From Chlorobiaceae bacterium (GTDB lineage Bacteria; Bacteroidota; Chlorobiia; Chlorobiales; Chlorobiaceae): a stretch of 64,000 nucleotides of DNA. A model generated the notes under the pieces. The model saw only the letters and a list, made by a program, of their open reading frames with translations, was not told the origin of the DNA and searched no databases. A program made the translations under genes and the position numbers. Of the stretch, positions 18,313-28,396 are shown one piece after another; position 1 is the first letter of the stretch, and the number at the start of each line of letters is the position of its first letter. Location: contig JAAXXI010000004.1 of NCBI GenBank assembly GCA_013334565.1, positions 1-64,000 of the forward strand, written 5' to 3'.

Positions 18313-19527
18313 ATGAAAAGAGATTATTACGAGGTCCTTGGAGTAAGCCGTACCGCGACCAAGGACGATATAAAAAAGGCATACAGGAAGCTTGCCCTGC
18401 AGTACCATCCGGACAAGAATCCTGACAACAAGGATGCCGAGGAGCATTTCAAGGAAGTCAACGAGGCATACGAGGTCCTGAGCAACGATGACAAACGTCG
18501 CCGGTACGACCAGTTCGGTCATGCCGGGGTCGGTTCGTCGGCGGCTTCCGGCGGAGGACCGGGTGCGGGCGGCGGTTTTTATGGCGGCGGCGCTGCGGAT
18601 TTCAACGATATTTTCAGTGCCTTCAACGATATGTTCGGCGGCGGAAGGGGCAGGTCCGGCGGTTCACCGTTTGGCTTCGAAGATGTTTTCGGCGGTGGAG
18701 GCGGCCAGAGAAGGGGGCGCGCATCAGCGGGCATTCCGGGTACCGATCTCAAGATCCGCCTCAAGCTTACCCTCGAGGAGATCGCCAAAGGCGTGGAGAA
18801 AACCATCAAGATCAAGAAGAACATCGCCTGCAAGGAGTGCAACGGCACCGGTTCGAAATCCGGCGCCACCGAGACCTGCCAGACCTGCCACGGGTCGGGG
18901 GAGGTCCGCCAGGCTTCGAAGACCATGTTCGGCCAGTTTGTCAATATCACAGCATGCCCGACCTGCGGAGGAGAGGGACGGGTGATCAAGGACCGCTGTA
19001 CCTCCTGCTACGGCGAAGGCATCAAGCAGGGTGAAGTGACCGTGAAAGTCACCGTTCCCGCCGGCGTGCAGGAAGGTAATTACCTGACGCTTCGCGGACA
19101 GGGCAACGCCGGTCCGAGGGGTGGCGCTCCCGGCGACCTGATCGTCGTTATCGAGGAGAAACCGCATGAAATTTTCATACGGGAAGGCGACGACGTGATC
19201 TACAATCTTGCCGTGAGTTTCCCCGACCTTGTTCTCGGTACGAAACTCGAGGTCCCGACGATCGACGGCCCGGTCAAGCTCACCATTCCGCCCTCCACCC
19301 AGCCCGAGACAAGGCTTCGCATTCCCGGGCATGGCATCGGCCATTTGCGGGGTTCATCGCGGGGAGATCAGTATGTGAGGGTCAATGTTTTTGTGCCGAA
19401 AGACCTCTCGCATCAGGACAAAGAGATGCTGAAGGAGCTTAAAAAATCACAGACTATCGCTCCTTCGGGGCACCATGACCAGAACTCGAAGAGTTTTTTT
19501 GAAAAAGCCAGGGATATCTTCACCTGA
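18313..19527 (+). CDS. dnaJ: Chaperone protein DnaJ
   Basis: This 404-residue type I J-protein stimulates DnaK ATPase and delivers unfolded substrates. The J domain has the HPD motif (YHPDKNPDN, near residue 33). A Gly/Phe-rich linker (about 75-140) precedes four CxxCxGxG zinc repeats ([32 protein letters not shown]). C-terminal substrate-binding domains follow. It is the last gene of hrcA-grpE-dnaJ and is followed by a terminator. No clear Shine-Dalgarno sequence precedes the ATG. Confidence 0.97.
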   Translation: MKRDYYEVLGVSRTATKDDIKKAYRKLALQYHPDKNPDNKDAEEHFKEVNEAYEVLSNDDKRRRYDQFGHAGVGSSAASGGGPGAGGGFYGGGAADFNDIFSAFNDMFGGGRGRSGGSPFGFEDVFGGGGGQRRGRASAGIPGTDLKIRLKLTLEEIAKGVEKTIKIKKNIACKECNGTGSKSGATETCQTCHGSGEVRQASKTMFGQFVNITACPTCGGEGRVIKDRCTSCYGEGIKQGEVTVKVTVPAGVQEGNYLTLRGQGNAGPRGGAPGDLIVVIEEKPHEIFIREGDDVIYNLAVSFPDLVLGTKLEVPTIDGPVKLTIPPSTQPETRLRIPGHGIGHLRGSSRGDQYVRVNVFVPKDLSHQDKEMLKELKKSQTIAPSGHHDQNSKSFFEKARDIFT

Positions 19528-19543
19528 GATTTACCGAGCCGGA

Positions 19544-19583
19544 AAAACAGAAAAGGCCTCCATCCGGGGGCCTTTTCCGTTTT
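19544..19583 (+). terminator. Terminator after dnaJ
   Basis: AAACAGAAAAGGCC pairs with GGCCTTTTCCGTTT with one mismatch around a 10-base loop, followed by a T-rich stretch. It ends the hrcA-grpE-dnaJ transcript. Confidence 0.75.
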
Positions 19584-19598
19584 GTTTTGCGATATCAT

Positions 19599-20039
19599 TT
19601 ATTTGCAGGCTTCCCAGAAATCGTCCACGAATTTGCCGATTACGGCTTCGTCCGTAAGCTGCTGGGGGGCCAGTACCCTTTCCGTCATGATATGCGTTCC
19701 CGCAAGGTTTATTTTCAGCTGGGGCAGGTAGAGCAGGTTCGCCATCGGCTCTGGACTTCCGCAGGCAAGGAAGAGGCCTATTTTCTTGTCCTGCAGCGCT
19801 TCCCTGAGATTGCTCTGCACAAGGGCGCCGAGAAGCTGTGACGAAACCAGGAGGTAGTAGATCGGAGCGCCGAGGATCACGGCGTCGAAGTCCCTGACGA
19901 AACTGTAATCGCCGGTGCTTTTACATTTCGCTTTTTCGACGTAGGCCCCTTTTTCCGCGAGCTTTCTGCCGACAATGTCCACGAACTTGTCGGTGGACCC
20001 GCCTGCCGTCCGGCTGTCATACAGGATGATTGCTTTCAT
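19599..20039 (-). CDS. Flavodoxin-domain protein
   Basis: This 146-residue protein has a flavodoxin-like fold and probably binds FMN. The N-terminal strand and phosphate loop read IILYDSRTAGGSTDKFV, and the body has the DAVILGAPIYY and IGLFLACGSPEP segments seen in flavodoxin/menaquinone-dependent protoporphyrinogen oxidase (HemG)-like proteins. The start at 20039 begins the fold; 34 codons upstream are not conserved-looking. It is single, with convergent dnaJ on one side. It could be an electron carrier or a HemG-like enzyme; I cannot choose. Confidence 0.7.
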   Translation of the reverse strand: MKAIILYDSRTAGGSTDKFVDIVGRKLAEKGAYVEKAKCKSTGDYSFVRDFDAVILGAPIYYLLVSSQLLGALVQSNLREALQDKKIGLFLACGSPEPMANLLYLPQLKINLAGTHIMTERVLAPQQLTDEAVIGKFVDDFWEACK

Positions 20040-20176
20040 GGTTCGGGATGAAGGAAATGATTTTTGAAGAGTGAGCAAAGACAGAGGAGCTGTTCCGTAA
20101 AGTCCCTTTGGGTAAATTACGCTAAAAAAGATTAAGAGCACGAAGGATAACGTATTATTTCAGCCGGGAGGGGAAT

Positions 20177-20207
20177 AAAAAAAGCGTTCACCAGGAACGC
20201 TTTTTTT
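20177..20207 (-). terminator. Terminator after gapA
   Basis: AAAAAAAGCGTTC and its exact complement flank a 5-base loop, leaving T-tracts on both strands. It lies about 20 bases past the gapA stop and could work in both directions. Confidence 0.85.
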
Positions 20208-20229
20208 ACGAGTTGTCTGACAGAAGTCC

Positions 20230-21315
<1,086 letters not shown>

Positions 21316-21347
21316 TCATTGTCAATCAGATTTATCAATTGAAAAAT

Positions 21348-22778
21348 TCAGGAATATTTTTTAAAGCTTTCGATCAGCAGGTTTTTCAGGTTTGCAAAAC
21401 TGCCATTGCTGAGCATGACAACGACATCGCCGACTTCAAGGTTTTTTTCGATGAACCCGACGATATCCATCGGGTAATCGCGGTTTTCCTGTGTGGATAT
21501 GAATACCTTTTTCCCCTGGTTTTCCAGCTCGTTTTTCAGGCGGTCGGTGTCGAGGCGCTCATCGGGATTGTACCGTTCCGGCCGGTGTACCTTGCCGAAC
21601 GCAACTACGGATGATGGCGAAAAGCACTCCGAAAGCTCTTTCTGGAAGATGTTCCTGGTCGTGGTGTTCGAGCGGGGTTCGAAACAGGTGACGATCCTGC
21701 GGCCCTCATAAAGCGCGGCTATGGCTTCGAGTGTCACTCTCACCGCGGTCGGATGGTGGGCGAAATCTTCCACCAGCGTGATGCCGCGGCCGAATGTGCC
21801 GATGACCTCCATCCTGCGTTTCGGGCGCCGGAAGAAGGGAAGTCCCCTCGATACCGCTTCGAACGAAAGTCCTGCGGCCATCGCCGCCGCGATTGCCGCG
21901 AGGGTATTCATGATGTTGTAGTTGCCGAAAAGCGGGACCTTCACGTTTCCTTCGAGCTTGCCGCAATGCAGGATATCGAACGAAGATCCGTCATGGTCCG
22001 CCGTGATGTTGATCGCCTGCCATTCGCACTCTCCGGACAAGCCGAAACGTTCCACCCTGCAGAAGGCTTTCGAAGCCGCTTCGAGAGCTGTGGGGTCCTC
22101 TCCGTTCACGATCAGTACGCCGTTTCGCGGGATGAGGTTCACGAAAAGCCTGAAGCTTTTTCGGATTTCCTCGAGCGAACTGAAAATGTCGGCATGGTCG
22201 AACTCGATGTTGTTGATGATGGCGATGTCGGGGCGGTAGTGCAGGAATTTGCTCCGTTTGTCGAAAAACGCCGTGTCGTATTCGTCACCTTCACTGATGA
22301 AGAATCCTTCCGTTTCCCTTCCCGAAGCCCTGCATCCGACGGAGAAGTTTTCGGGAATTCCTCCCACGAGGAAACCGGGTTTGATGCCGCCGTGCTCCAG
22401 GAGCCATGCGACAAGGGAAGTCGTCGTCGTCTTGCCGTGGGTCCCTGTCACCACAATGGAGGTATTGCCGCCGATGAGGGTCCTGCGGACGAGATCCGGC
22501 ATCGACACCAGTTCGAGACGGTGTTCAAGTGCATATTCGAGCTCGGGATTGCCTCTGCTGATGGCATTGCCGACCACGATGATGTCCGGAGACGCGCTTT
22601 GCAGGTTATGCTCCGAGAACCCGTTGAAATACCTGATGTTGTGTTCTTCGAGGTAGGTGCTCATCGGAGGGTAGAGCTGCGTGTCCGAGCCGGTGATCGC
22701 ATGCCCGGCATGGGAGAGTGCGACAGCGGTGGATGCCATTGCCGTTCCGCCGATACCGATAAAATAGATGGAGCTCAT
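21348..22778 (-). CDS. mpl: UDP-N-acetylmuramate:L-alanyl-gamma-D-glutamyl-meso-diaminopimelate ligase
   Basis: This 476-residue Mur-ligase family enzyme re-attaches recycled murein tripeptide to UDP-MurNAc. The N-terminal IGIGGTAMAS and the ATP-binding GTHGKTTTT (112-120) are as in Mpl/MurC. The central DEYDTAFFDKRSKFLHY segment and the C-terminal ASSVVAFGK-like region (SPSSVVAFGKVHRPERY) favour Mpl over MurC. MurC is the main alternative, since the two are paralogues. It follows the PagL-like gene in the same direction with a possible terminator between. Confidence 0.9.
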   Translation of the reverse strand: MSSIYFIGIGGTAMASTAVALSHAGHAITGSDTQLYPPMSTYLEEHNIRYFNGFSEHNLQSASPDIIVVGNAISRGNPELEYALEHRLELVSMPDLVRRTLIGGNTSIVVTGTHGKTTTTSLVAWLLEHGGIKPGFLVGGIPENFSVGCRASGRETEGFFISEGDEYDTAFFDKRSKFLHYRPDIAIINNIEFDHADIFSSLEEIRKSFRLFVNLIPRNGVLIVNGEDPTALEAASKAFCRVERFGLSGECEWQAINITADHDGSSFDILHCGKLEGNVKVPLFGNYNIMNTLAAIAAAMAAGLSFEAVSRGLPFFRRPKRRMEVIGTFGRGITLVEDFAHHPTAVRVTLEAIAALYEGRRIVTCFEPRSNTTTRNIFQKELSECFSPSSVVAFGKVHRPERYNPDERLDTDRLKNELENQGKKVFISTQENRDYPMDIVGFIEKNLEVGDVVVMLSNGSFANLKNLLIESFKKYS

Positions 22779-22927
22779 CTTGCGGATTGATTGTTCGTTT
22801 TATTTTTCCCGATCCTACGGGTAATAAAATAATATATGAAAACGCCGGTGACGTCGGGGAGTATTGTTTGTGCGGAAATGACAAGGACTGGCAGAAGATG
22901 ATGTGAACGTGGAGAAACAGGCATTCA

Positions 22928-22962
22928 CCGGGGAAGACTCTCGAGTGCGACGTCTTCCCCGG
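22928..22962 (-). terminator. Hairpin after the PagL-like gene
   Basis: CCGGGGAAGAC pairs exactly with GTCTTCCCCGG across a 13-base loop. It lies just past the stop of the leftward gene ending at 22976. The following bases are only mildly T-rich. Confidence 0.55.
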
Positions 22963-22975
22963 CTGTGCATCCTCT

Positions 22976-23512
22976 TCAGAATGAAAATGCGACGGTTGCG
23001 TGCGTTACGTCGATATCGGCAGAATAGTCGTTGTTCTGCCCATTGGAGATATGGTAAAAGCCGCCGCCGATTTTTATTTCGCCCGTTACGGGGACCATGA
23101 CATCAAATCCTGTGCGGAACTGGAGCAGCTCCTTTGCTTCCCAACGGCTTCCGATGTCTCTCTGATACAGCGCCGGGCCGAAAAATGGAGTGATCTGAAC
23201 AGGTCCGATCCTGTAATCCTTCCTGATGCCGAAAGAGGTGTACACGGCACCGTCCGGAGCGAAACCGAAAGCATATAACGGCTTGAATTTCCAGAACAGA
23301 TAGCTGTCGGGACGGTAATCCACTGATATCAGCACATCTTTTCCCGGTCCGTCACTGCCGCTTTTGCTGTTGCTGCCGGCAGTGATCAGCCATTCATTTT
23401 TATGAATCGGAAGGTTTTCTCCGGCTGTTTTTTCTTCGGCGGGATTGACAAATACAAGGACGCCTGCCGTCAAAGCGACATAGGTGGCGTAAGACAGGCC
23501 AAGTACGGACAT
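22976..23512 (-). CDS. PagL-like lipid A deacylase (acyloxyacyl hydrolase family)
   Basis: This 178-residue protein has a hydrophobic N-terminal signal (about 4-24), and the rest is strand-rich, as in an eight-stranded outer-membrane barrel, ending in the aromatic F-S-F expected of such barrels. GFYHISNG (151-158) matches the His-x-Ser active-site motif of PagL, which removes the 3-O acyl chain from lipid A. The family's catalytic Glu lies 12 residues after the Ser; here that position is Asp (D168). The start at 23512 begins the signal peptide; the frame extends 31 codons upstream. Its activity is inferred. Confidence 0.65.
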   Translation of the reverse strand: MSVLGLSYATYVALTAGVLVFVNPAEEKTAGENLPIHKNEWLITAGSNSKSGSDGPGKDVLISVDYRPDSYLFWKFKPLYAFGFAPDGAVYTSFGIRKDYRIGPVQITPFFGPALYQRDIGSRWEAKELLQFRTGFDVMVPVTGEIKIGGGFYHISNGQNNDYSADIDVTHATVAFSF

Positions 23513-23653
23513 AGCTGGTGGAAATTGAAGGGTTGGGTGAAAGTATTCCGGTTGTGACTGATCAATATAGTTTTTTAACTCTGAAAAAACACTCCATCGA
23601 AGCAACAGGTCCTTGAAAAGATGGTTCCGTTTACTGACAGGGATCTTATCGTT

Positions 23654-24955
23654 TCATTGCGGTTTGTCATGTTGGGGGCATGCGAAGCGAACGTAAATAC
23701 CGGCAATCATCACAAGGACATTGACGATCCCGACAACGACGAAGGGTGCTTTCGGGCTCAAGGAATCGAAAAGCCTTCCTCCCACCGCGGTTATGACAAG
23801 GATCCCGAACGCTCCGAAGATGTTGAACATGCCGATCACGGAGCCGCGCTCCGCTTTCGGCGCTTCCTGCCCGATCAGGGATTGAGCGCCGAGGAACGAG
23901 CTTATCTGACCGATGCCGAGGAGCACGAAAAAGATGGTCGCCCCCTGTTCGTGAGGATTGCCGATCAGTGCCAGCGAGAGGTATCCGGCGCTTGCAAGGG
24001 CCATGCAGACGATGAGGGCCGTCACCCTGTTCCAGCGGTCCATCAGCGGACCGATGACCGGAGCCCAGAGCAGTGCCGCTCCCTGTGAAACGATGAACAT
24101 GATCATCCCTTTTTTTACCGCCTCAGCCGGAGGCATGCCGAAGGCGATACCTGCGGTCGTTCCCCAGAGGGGCAGGAATGTTCCGATGATGGACTGGTCC
24201 CCGCGGGCGACGAAAGCCGCGCAGTAGGAGAGAAGGATTCTCGGGTTCGCGGCGCACCTGATACCGCTCCTGAAAAGGTCTGCAAGCGCGGGGCGCTCCG
24301 ATTTTTCGGCCGGCGTTCCTCCTTTCAGGCCTGCCCAGAGGACAAAGCCGCTGACGACGGCAGCAAGCGATATGGCAAGATGGGTATAGAGGCCCGCTTC
24401 ATGTCCGCTGAACCCATTGGCGGCAAGCTGTTGTGGGAGCCCTCCGAAAATGCGGTTCAGGACAACGATGCCGAGGCCGTTGAGGAGGCCGGTGAAGGCG
24501 ATGAACTTTCCGCGGGCCCTGTCAGCGGGGTAATCGGTCATGACTGTTGCAAGCCCGCTGGTCACCGCCACGATGCCGACAGCGTAGATCATCCGGTAGA
24601 CGGTCAGTTCATCGAGCGAGCTGGAGGTCGGATAGAGGGCATAGGAGAGCGCAAGGATCATGAAGCCTGCGACGAACACCGGTTTCCGGCCGATACGGTC
24701 CATCAGTACGCCGGCGGGAATGAACAGGAGCAGGGTGACGATCTCGGTCCAGAAAACGAGGTTTCCGCTGATGGTGCCCTGCTGTTTTAAAGGGATTTTC
24801 AGGTTTTCGTTCAGGATGTACGCCTGGCCTATGGAAACGAAGGTCAGCAGGCCGATGGAGACGAACGCCGAAAAGAGGAAGGTCCATGCATGTCCCGGAC
24901 GCACCGATGGTGCTAGATGCAGCGGACCGATCGACCTGTCGCGTTGTTCGTTCAT
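23654..24955 (-). CDS. Major facilitator superfamily transporter
   Basis: This 433-residue protein has about 12 membrane segments and the MFS loop motif DRIGRKPVF between segments 2 and 3. The substrate is not evident; the overall look is that of the drug/sugar exporter subgroups. Three Met codons lie close together; the ATG at 24955 is eight bases after AGGGGG and was chosen, while the ATG at 24961 would overlap the lolD stop. It is the last gene of a leftward operon proB-proA-lolD-MFS. Confidence 0.85.
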   Translation of the reverse strand: MNEQRDRSIGPLHLAPSVRPGHAWTFLFSAFVSIGLLTFVSIGQAYILNENLKIPLKQQGTISGNLVFWTEIVTLLLFIPAGVLMDRIGRKPVFVAGFMILALSYALYPTSSSLDELTVYRMIYAVGIVAVTSGLATVMTDYPADRARGKFIAFTGLLNGLGIVVLNRIFGGLPQQLAANGFSGHEAGLYTHLAISLAAVVSGFVLWAGLKGGTPAEKSERPALADLFRSGIRCAANPRILLSYCAAFVARGDQSIIGTFLPLWGTTAGIAFGMPPAEAVKKGMIMFIVSQGAALLWAPVIGPLMDRWNRVTALIVCMALASAGYLSLALIGNPHEQGATIFFVLLGIGQISSFLGAQSLIGQEAPKAERGSVIGMFNIFGAFGILVITAVGGRLFDSLSPKAPFVVVGIVNVLVMIAGIYVRFACPQHDKPQ

Positions 24956-24957
24956 TT

Positions 24958-25659
24958 TCATACCCCCTGTCTGCCGCATTCATCGAGCATGCCGTCCTGC
25001 ATGTGCAGGCAGCGGTCGGAGAGAGCAGCGTACTCTTCGTTGTGGGTGACGATCACGAAAGATGTCCTGCGTTCCTTGCTGAGGCTCGCCATGAGCTCGT
25101 AAAGCATCCCGCTGTTCCTGCTGTCGAGATTCCCGCTCGGTTCATCGGCGAGGACAAGTTTCGGATTGTTCATGAGTGCCCGGGCGATCGCCACACGCTG
25201 CTGCTCGCCGCCGGAAAGTTCGGAAGGGAGGTGGTCGAGCCGTTCGCCGAGCCCGAGCTCGATGAGGAGCTGTTCGGCCCTTTTTTTCGCCGGGGGGAGC
25301 TTTCCGGTGGCGATGAATTCCGGCATGGCGACGTTTTCAAGGGCGGTGAAATCGGAAAGGAGATGATGGAACTGGAACACGAACCCGATTTTCCGGTTCC
25401 TGAACCGGGCAAGCTCTTTCTGGGAAAGGGTGTATTTTTTGTCCCTGAAGAGCTGGGTGCCTTCGAAGAGGATCTCCCCGCTGTCAGGGCTGTCAAGTGT
25501 GCCGAGGAGGTTGAGGAGCGTTGTTTTGCCGCTTCCCGAGGCTCCGATGATGGTGACCATTTCGCCTTCCCCGACAGAAAGGGAAATCCCCCGGAGTATC
25601 TGCAGCTTCTGCCTTCCGGGGATGGCATAGGTTTTATCGAGGTTTTTCGCTTCAAGCAT
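24958..25659 (-). CDS. lolD: Lipoprotein-releasing ABC transporter ATP-binding protein
   Basis: This 233-residue ATPase most resembles LolD, which powers extraction of lipoproteins from the inner membrane with LolC/LolE. Walker A is GASGSGKTT (about 39-47), the signature is [11 protein letters not shown], and Walker B is [12 protein letters not shown]. The Q-loop reads [11 protein letters not shown], a LolD/MacB hallmark. It starts two bases after the proA stop and overlaps or abuts the MFS gene. The permease is not in the window, so the partner is inferred. Confidence 0.82.
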   Translation of the reverse strand: MLEAKNLDKTYAIPGRQKLQILRGISLSVGEGEMVTIIGASGSGKTTLLNLLGTLDSPDSGEILFEGTQLFRDKKYTLSQKELARFRNRKIGFVFQFHHLLSDFTALENVAMPEFIATGKLPPAKKRAEQLLIELGLGERLDHLPSELSGGEQQRVAIARALMNNPKLVLADEPSGNLDSRNSGMLYELMASLSKERRTSFVIVTHNEEYAALSDRCLHMQDGMLDECGRQGV

Positions 25660-25661
25660 GG

Positions 25662-26918
25662 TTACTGGGGCCGGATCTGGCCTTCACCTTCGATGAGCCA
25701 TTTATAGGTTGTGAGTTCTCTCAGAGCCATGGGGCCTCTGGCATGCAATTTCTGCGTCGAGATGCCTATTTCGGCCCCGAGCCCGAACTGGGCGCCATCG
25801 GTGAAAGCGGTTGAGGTATTGACGTAAACGACCGCGGCATCGACCTTTTTCATGAAGGTTTCTTTCGCCGCCCTGTCGTTGGCGATGATCGCTTCGCTGT
25901 GTTTCGAGCTGTAGCGGTCTATATGTTCGAGCGCCTCCTCGAGCGAAGGGACGGTTTTAACCGACATTTTCAGCGAGAGGAACTCCGTTCCGTAATGTTC
26001 CGGTTCCGCCCTGTGCAGCAGTGTTTCGGGATAGTGCCCTTTCAGCGCGGCATAGGCTTCATCGTCGGCATAGAGCACCACCTTTTTGTCCTGCAGCGGC
26101 TCCAGAAGCGCGGAGAGGTCCCCGAGCCTGTCCCTGTGGATGACAAGCGTGTCGAGGGCGTTGCAGACGCTGGGGCGTCGGGTTTTTGCGTTGAAGACGA
26201 CTTTCCTGCCGAGCTCAAGGTCCCCGCTCCGGTCGAAATAGGTATGAACGATGCCTGCGCCGGTTTCGATGACGGGCACTTTCGAGTTGTCGCGCACGAA
26301 ATCGATCAGGTTCTGGCTGCCACGGGGAATGATCATGTCGATATAGCCGACCGCGTTCAGCATGATGCCTGCCGCCTCCCGTTCCGCGGGAAGCAGATAG
26401 AGTGTGGCGGGGTTTATCCCGTGGTCTTTCAGGACATTGTGGATGAGCTCGGCGATGGCGATATTCGAGTACATGGCATCGCTGCCGCCTTTCAGTACCG
26501 TGGTGTTCCCTGATTTCAGGCAGAGTGTGAAGACGTCGAACGTCACGTTCGGCCTCGCTTCGTAGATGATGCCGATGACACCGATCGGTACGGTTACTTT
26601 TCTGAGCTCAAGGCCATTGGGAAGGGTACGCTCTTCGAGGACATGACCGAGAGGCGAAGGGAGCGAAGCCACGTTGCGGATGTCTGCCGCAATCCCTTCC
26701 AGGCGGGCTTCGTTCAGCAGCAGCCTGTCGTACATGGGATTCGAAACGTCCATCCGTTCGAGGTCCTTCCTGTTCGCATCGAGCAGCGCAGCGCTGTATG
26801 CCGGTATTCTTGCGGCAAGGTCGAGAAGGAGGCTGTTGATTGCCGCATCGCTCAGTGTCACGATCTCCCTGCTTGCCTTCCTGACGATTTCAAGCTGGCG
26901 TAATATGGTTTCCTGCAT
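25662..26918 (-). CDS. proA: Glutamate-5-semialdehyde dehydrogenase (gamma-glutamyl phosphate reductase)
   Basis: This 418-residue NADPH-dependent enzyme performs the second step of proline synthesis from glutamate. The active-site Cys lies in [12 protein letters not shown] and the conserved [11 protein letters not shown] and [18 protein letters not shown] are present. The length is typical. It follows proB with a 15-base gap, so the two steps of the pathway are coexpressed and their unstable intermediate can be handed on. Confidence 0.97.
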   Translation of the reverse strand: MQETILRQLEIVRKASREIVTLSDAAINSLLLDLAARIPAYSAALLDANRKDLERMDVSNPMYDRLLLNEARLEGIAADIRNVASLPSPLGHVLEERTLPNGLELRKVTVPIGVIGIIYEARPNVTFDVFTLCLKSGNTTVLKGGSDAMYSNIAIAELIHNVLKDHGINPATLYLLPAEREAAGIMLNAVGYIDMIIPRGSQNLIDFVRDNSKVPVIETGAGIVHTYFDRSGDLELGRKVVFNAKTRRPSVCNALDTLVIHRDRLGDLSALLEPLQDKKVVLYADDEAYAALKGHYPETLLHRAEPEHYGTEFLSLKMSVKTVPSLEEALEHIDRYSSKHSEAIIANDRAAKETFMKKVDAAVVYVNTSTAFTDGAQFGLGAEIGISTQKLHARGPMALRELTTYKWLIEGEGQIRPQ

Positions 26919-26933
26919 GGCTTTTATGGATTT

Positions 26934-28022
26934 TCAGGGTGTCAGGTAGAGGTAATCGTAATGGACCAGCGGTTTCTGGTCTTTCTGCCCCATTACGGAA
27001 CGCGTTTTTTCCGAGCCGTACTGCGCCATCCCGTAGCCGAGCACACTTTTCTCCTCTGAATATATTTTAATAATGTCGCCTTTCATGAAGGATCCTTCAA
27101 TAGATACCACGCCAACCGGCAGCAGGCTGTTGGCACGAACGTCGGCGACCAGTGCCGTTTCGGCGCCCTTGTTGACGGTGACGGCGCCTTTTTCGAGACC
27201 TTCGCTTGTCGCGATCCATCGCTTCGGGCCGTGGGTGGTTTTCTGGGCGATGAATTTCGTGCCGGTCTTTTCACCCTCGAGCAGCGACAGCAGTATTCCC
27301 GGTTTGCGGCCGTTGGCGATATGGACCGTTATGCCCAGCCGGGAAAGTTTGTTCGCGATATGGCATTTGGTCAGCATGCCGCCCCTGCCGAATTCTGATT
27401 TTCCGGGGCTGATATACTGATGGAAATGCCTGGTCGAGGGATCGATTTCGCTGATGACGCTCCCGTCATCTCTTGAAAGGTCGAAAAGCCCGTCCACATG
27501 AGAGAGAATGATATAGCCTTCGACATCCATCATCGATGCGATCAGTCCCGACAGTTCGTCGTTGTCGGTGAACATCAGTTCGGTGACGGAGACCGCGTCG
27601 TTTTCATTGACGACCGGAATTATTTTCTGCTGCAGGAGCGCCGTGAAGCAGGTCTGCATGTTCAGGTAGTGAAGGCGGTCCCTGAAGTCGCTTTTGGTTA
27701 CCAGGATTTGCGCCGTGATCAGGCCTTTCTGCGCGAAAAGCTCGTTATAGGTGCTGATGAGCTTGATCTGGCCTGTCGATGCGAGCACCTGTCTTGCCGC
27801 TACAGGCGTGAGGCTGCGGGATGGTTTGACCAGAGACCGTCCCGCACCTACCGCTCCGGATGAAACCAGAATGACCTGGATCCCTTTTTTGTGGAGCAGG
27901 GCAATCTGGGAGGTCAGGCTTTCAAGGATTTCGATATCGAGCTCTCCATTCCTTGATGTGATGACGTTTGTGCCGACCTTGACGACAATTTTTCTATAGA
28001 TGGGTTGCTGTATCTGTTTCAT
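26934..28022 (-). CDS. proB: Glutamate 5-kinase
   Basis: This 362-residue enzyme phosphorylates glutamate with ATP, the committed step of proline synthesis, and is normally feedback inhibited by proline. The amino-acid kinase domain (about 1-255) shows IVVKVGTNVIT at the N-terminus and VNENDAVSV in the glutamate site. A C-terminal PUA domain (about 275-350) is present, as in the E. coli enzyme. It heads the leftward operon proB-proA-lolD-MFS. Confidence 0.96.
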   Translation of the reverse strand: MKQIQQPIYRKIVVKVGTNVITSRNGELDIEILESLTSQIALLHKKGIQVILVSSGAVGAGRSLVKPSRSLTPVAARQVLASTGQIKLISTYNELFAQKGLITAQILVTKSDFRDRLHYLNMQTCFTALLQQKIIPVVNENDAVSVTELMFTDNDELSGLIASMMDVEGYIILSHVDGLFDLSRDDGSVISEIDPSTRHFHQYISPGKSEFGRGGMLTKCHIANKLSRLGITVHIANGRKPGILLSLLEGEKTGTKFIAQKTTHGPKRWIATSEGLEKGAVTVNKGAETALVADVRANSLLPVGVVSIEGSFMKGDIIKIYSEEKSVLGYGMAQYGSEKTRSVMGQKDQKPLVHYDYLYLTP

Positions 28023-28285
28023 TCTTTTTTACCATGTCATCCCGGGATGTTCGCCTTCCAGGGCCAATCACCAGGTTTATCTGCAAGTTCTATCGACAAA
28101 GATAAAAAATAGCTTCAAACCCGGATATTTTCACTGGGGGTTGGAGAACGTTTTTTTCCGGTTTCCGGCATCGCGGAGTACTTCGTTCTAGCGTGGAACT
28201 GAACAGAGAGGTGTTATGGTGACGAGGCCGGCCGGTCAGGAATTGGATACAGGATCTTTTTCGGACCGGCATCCGCAGCTCTGTA

Positions 28286-28396
28286 TCAGTCTTTCTGTTT
28301 TTTGCGGAGCCGCAATTTCAGGAACAGAAAAATTGATCCGAGAAAGACAAACCAACCTACGAGGAGGTGAATGTCGTCAATACCGATAAAATCCAT
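28286..28396 (-). CDS. Putative 36-residue single-span membrane peptide
   Basis: A short leftward frame encodes a peptide with an acidic N-terminus (MDFIGIDD), one hydrophobic helix (about 11-27, LLVGWFVFLGSIFLFL) and a basic tail (KLRLRKKQKD), the usual layout of small inner-membrane proteins with the C-terminus in the cytosol. No good Shine-Dalgarno sequence precedes the ATG. It lies in an otherwise gene-poor stretch upstream of proB. I do not recognise it; the clean topology is the main argument that it is real. Confidence 0.4.
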   Translation of the reverse strand: MDFIGIDDIHLLVGWFVFLGSIFLFLKLRLRKKQKD

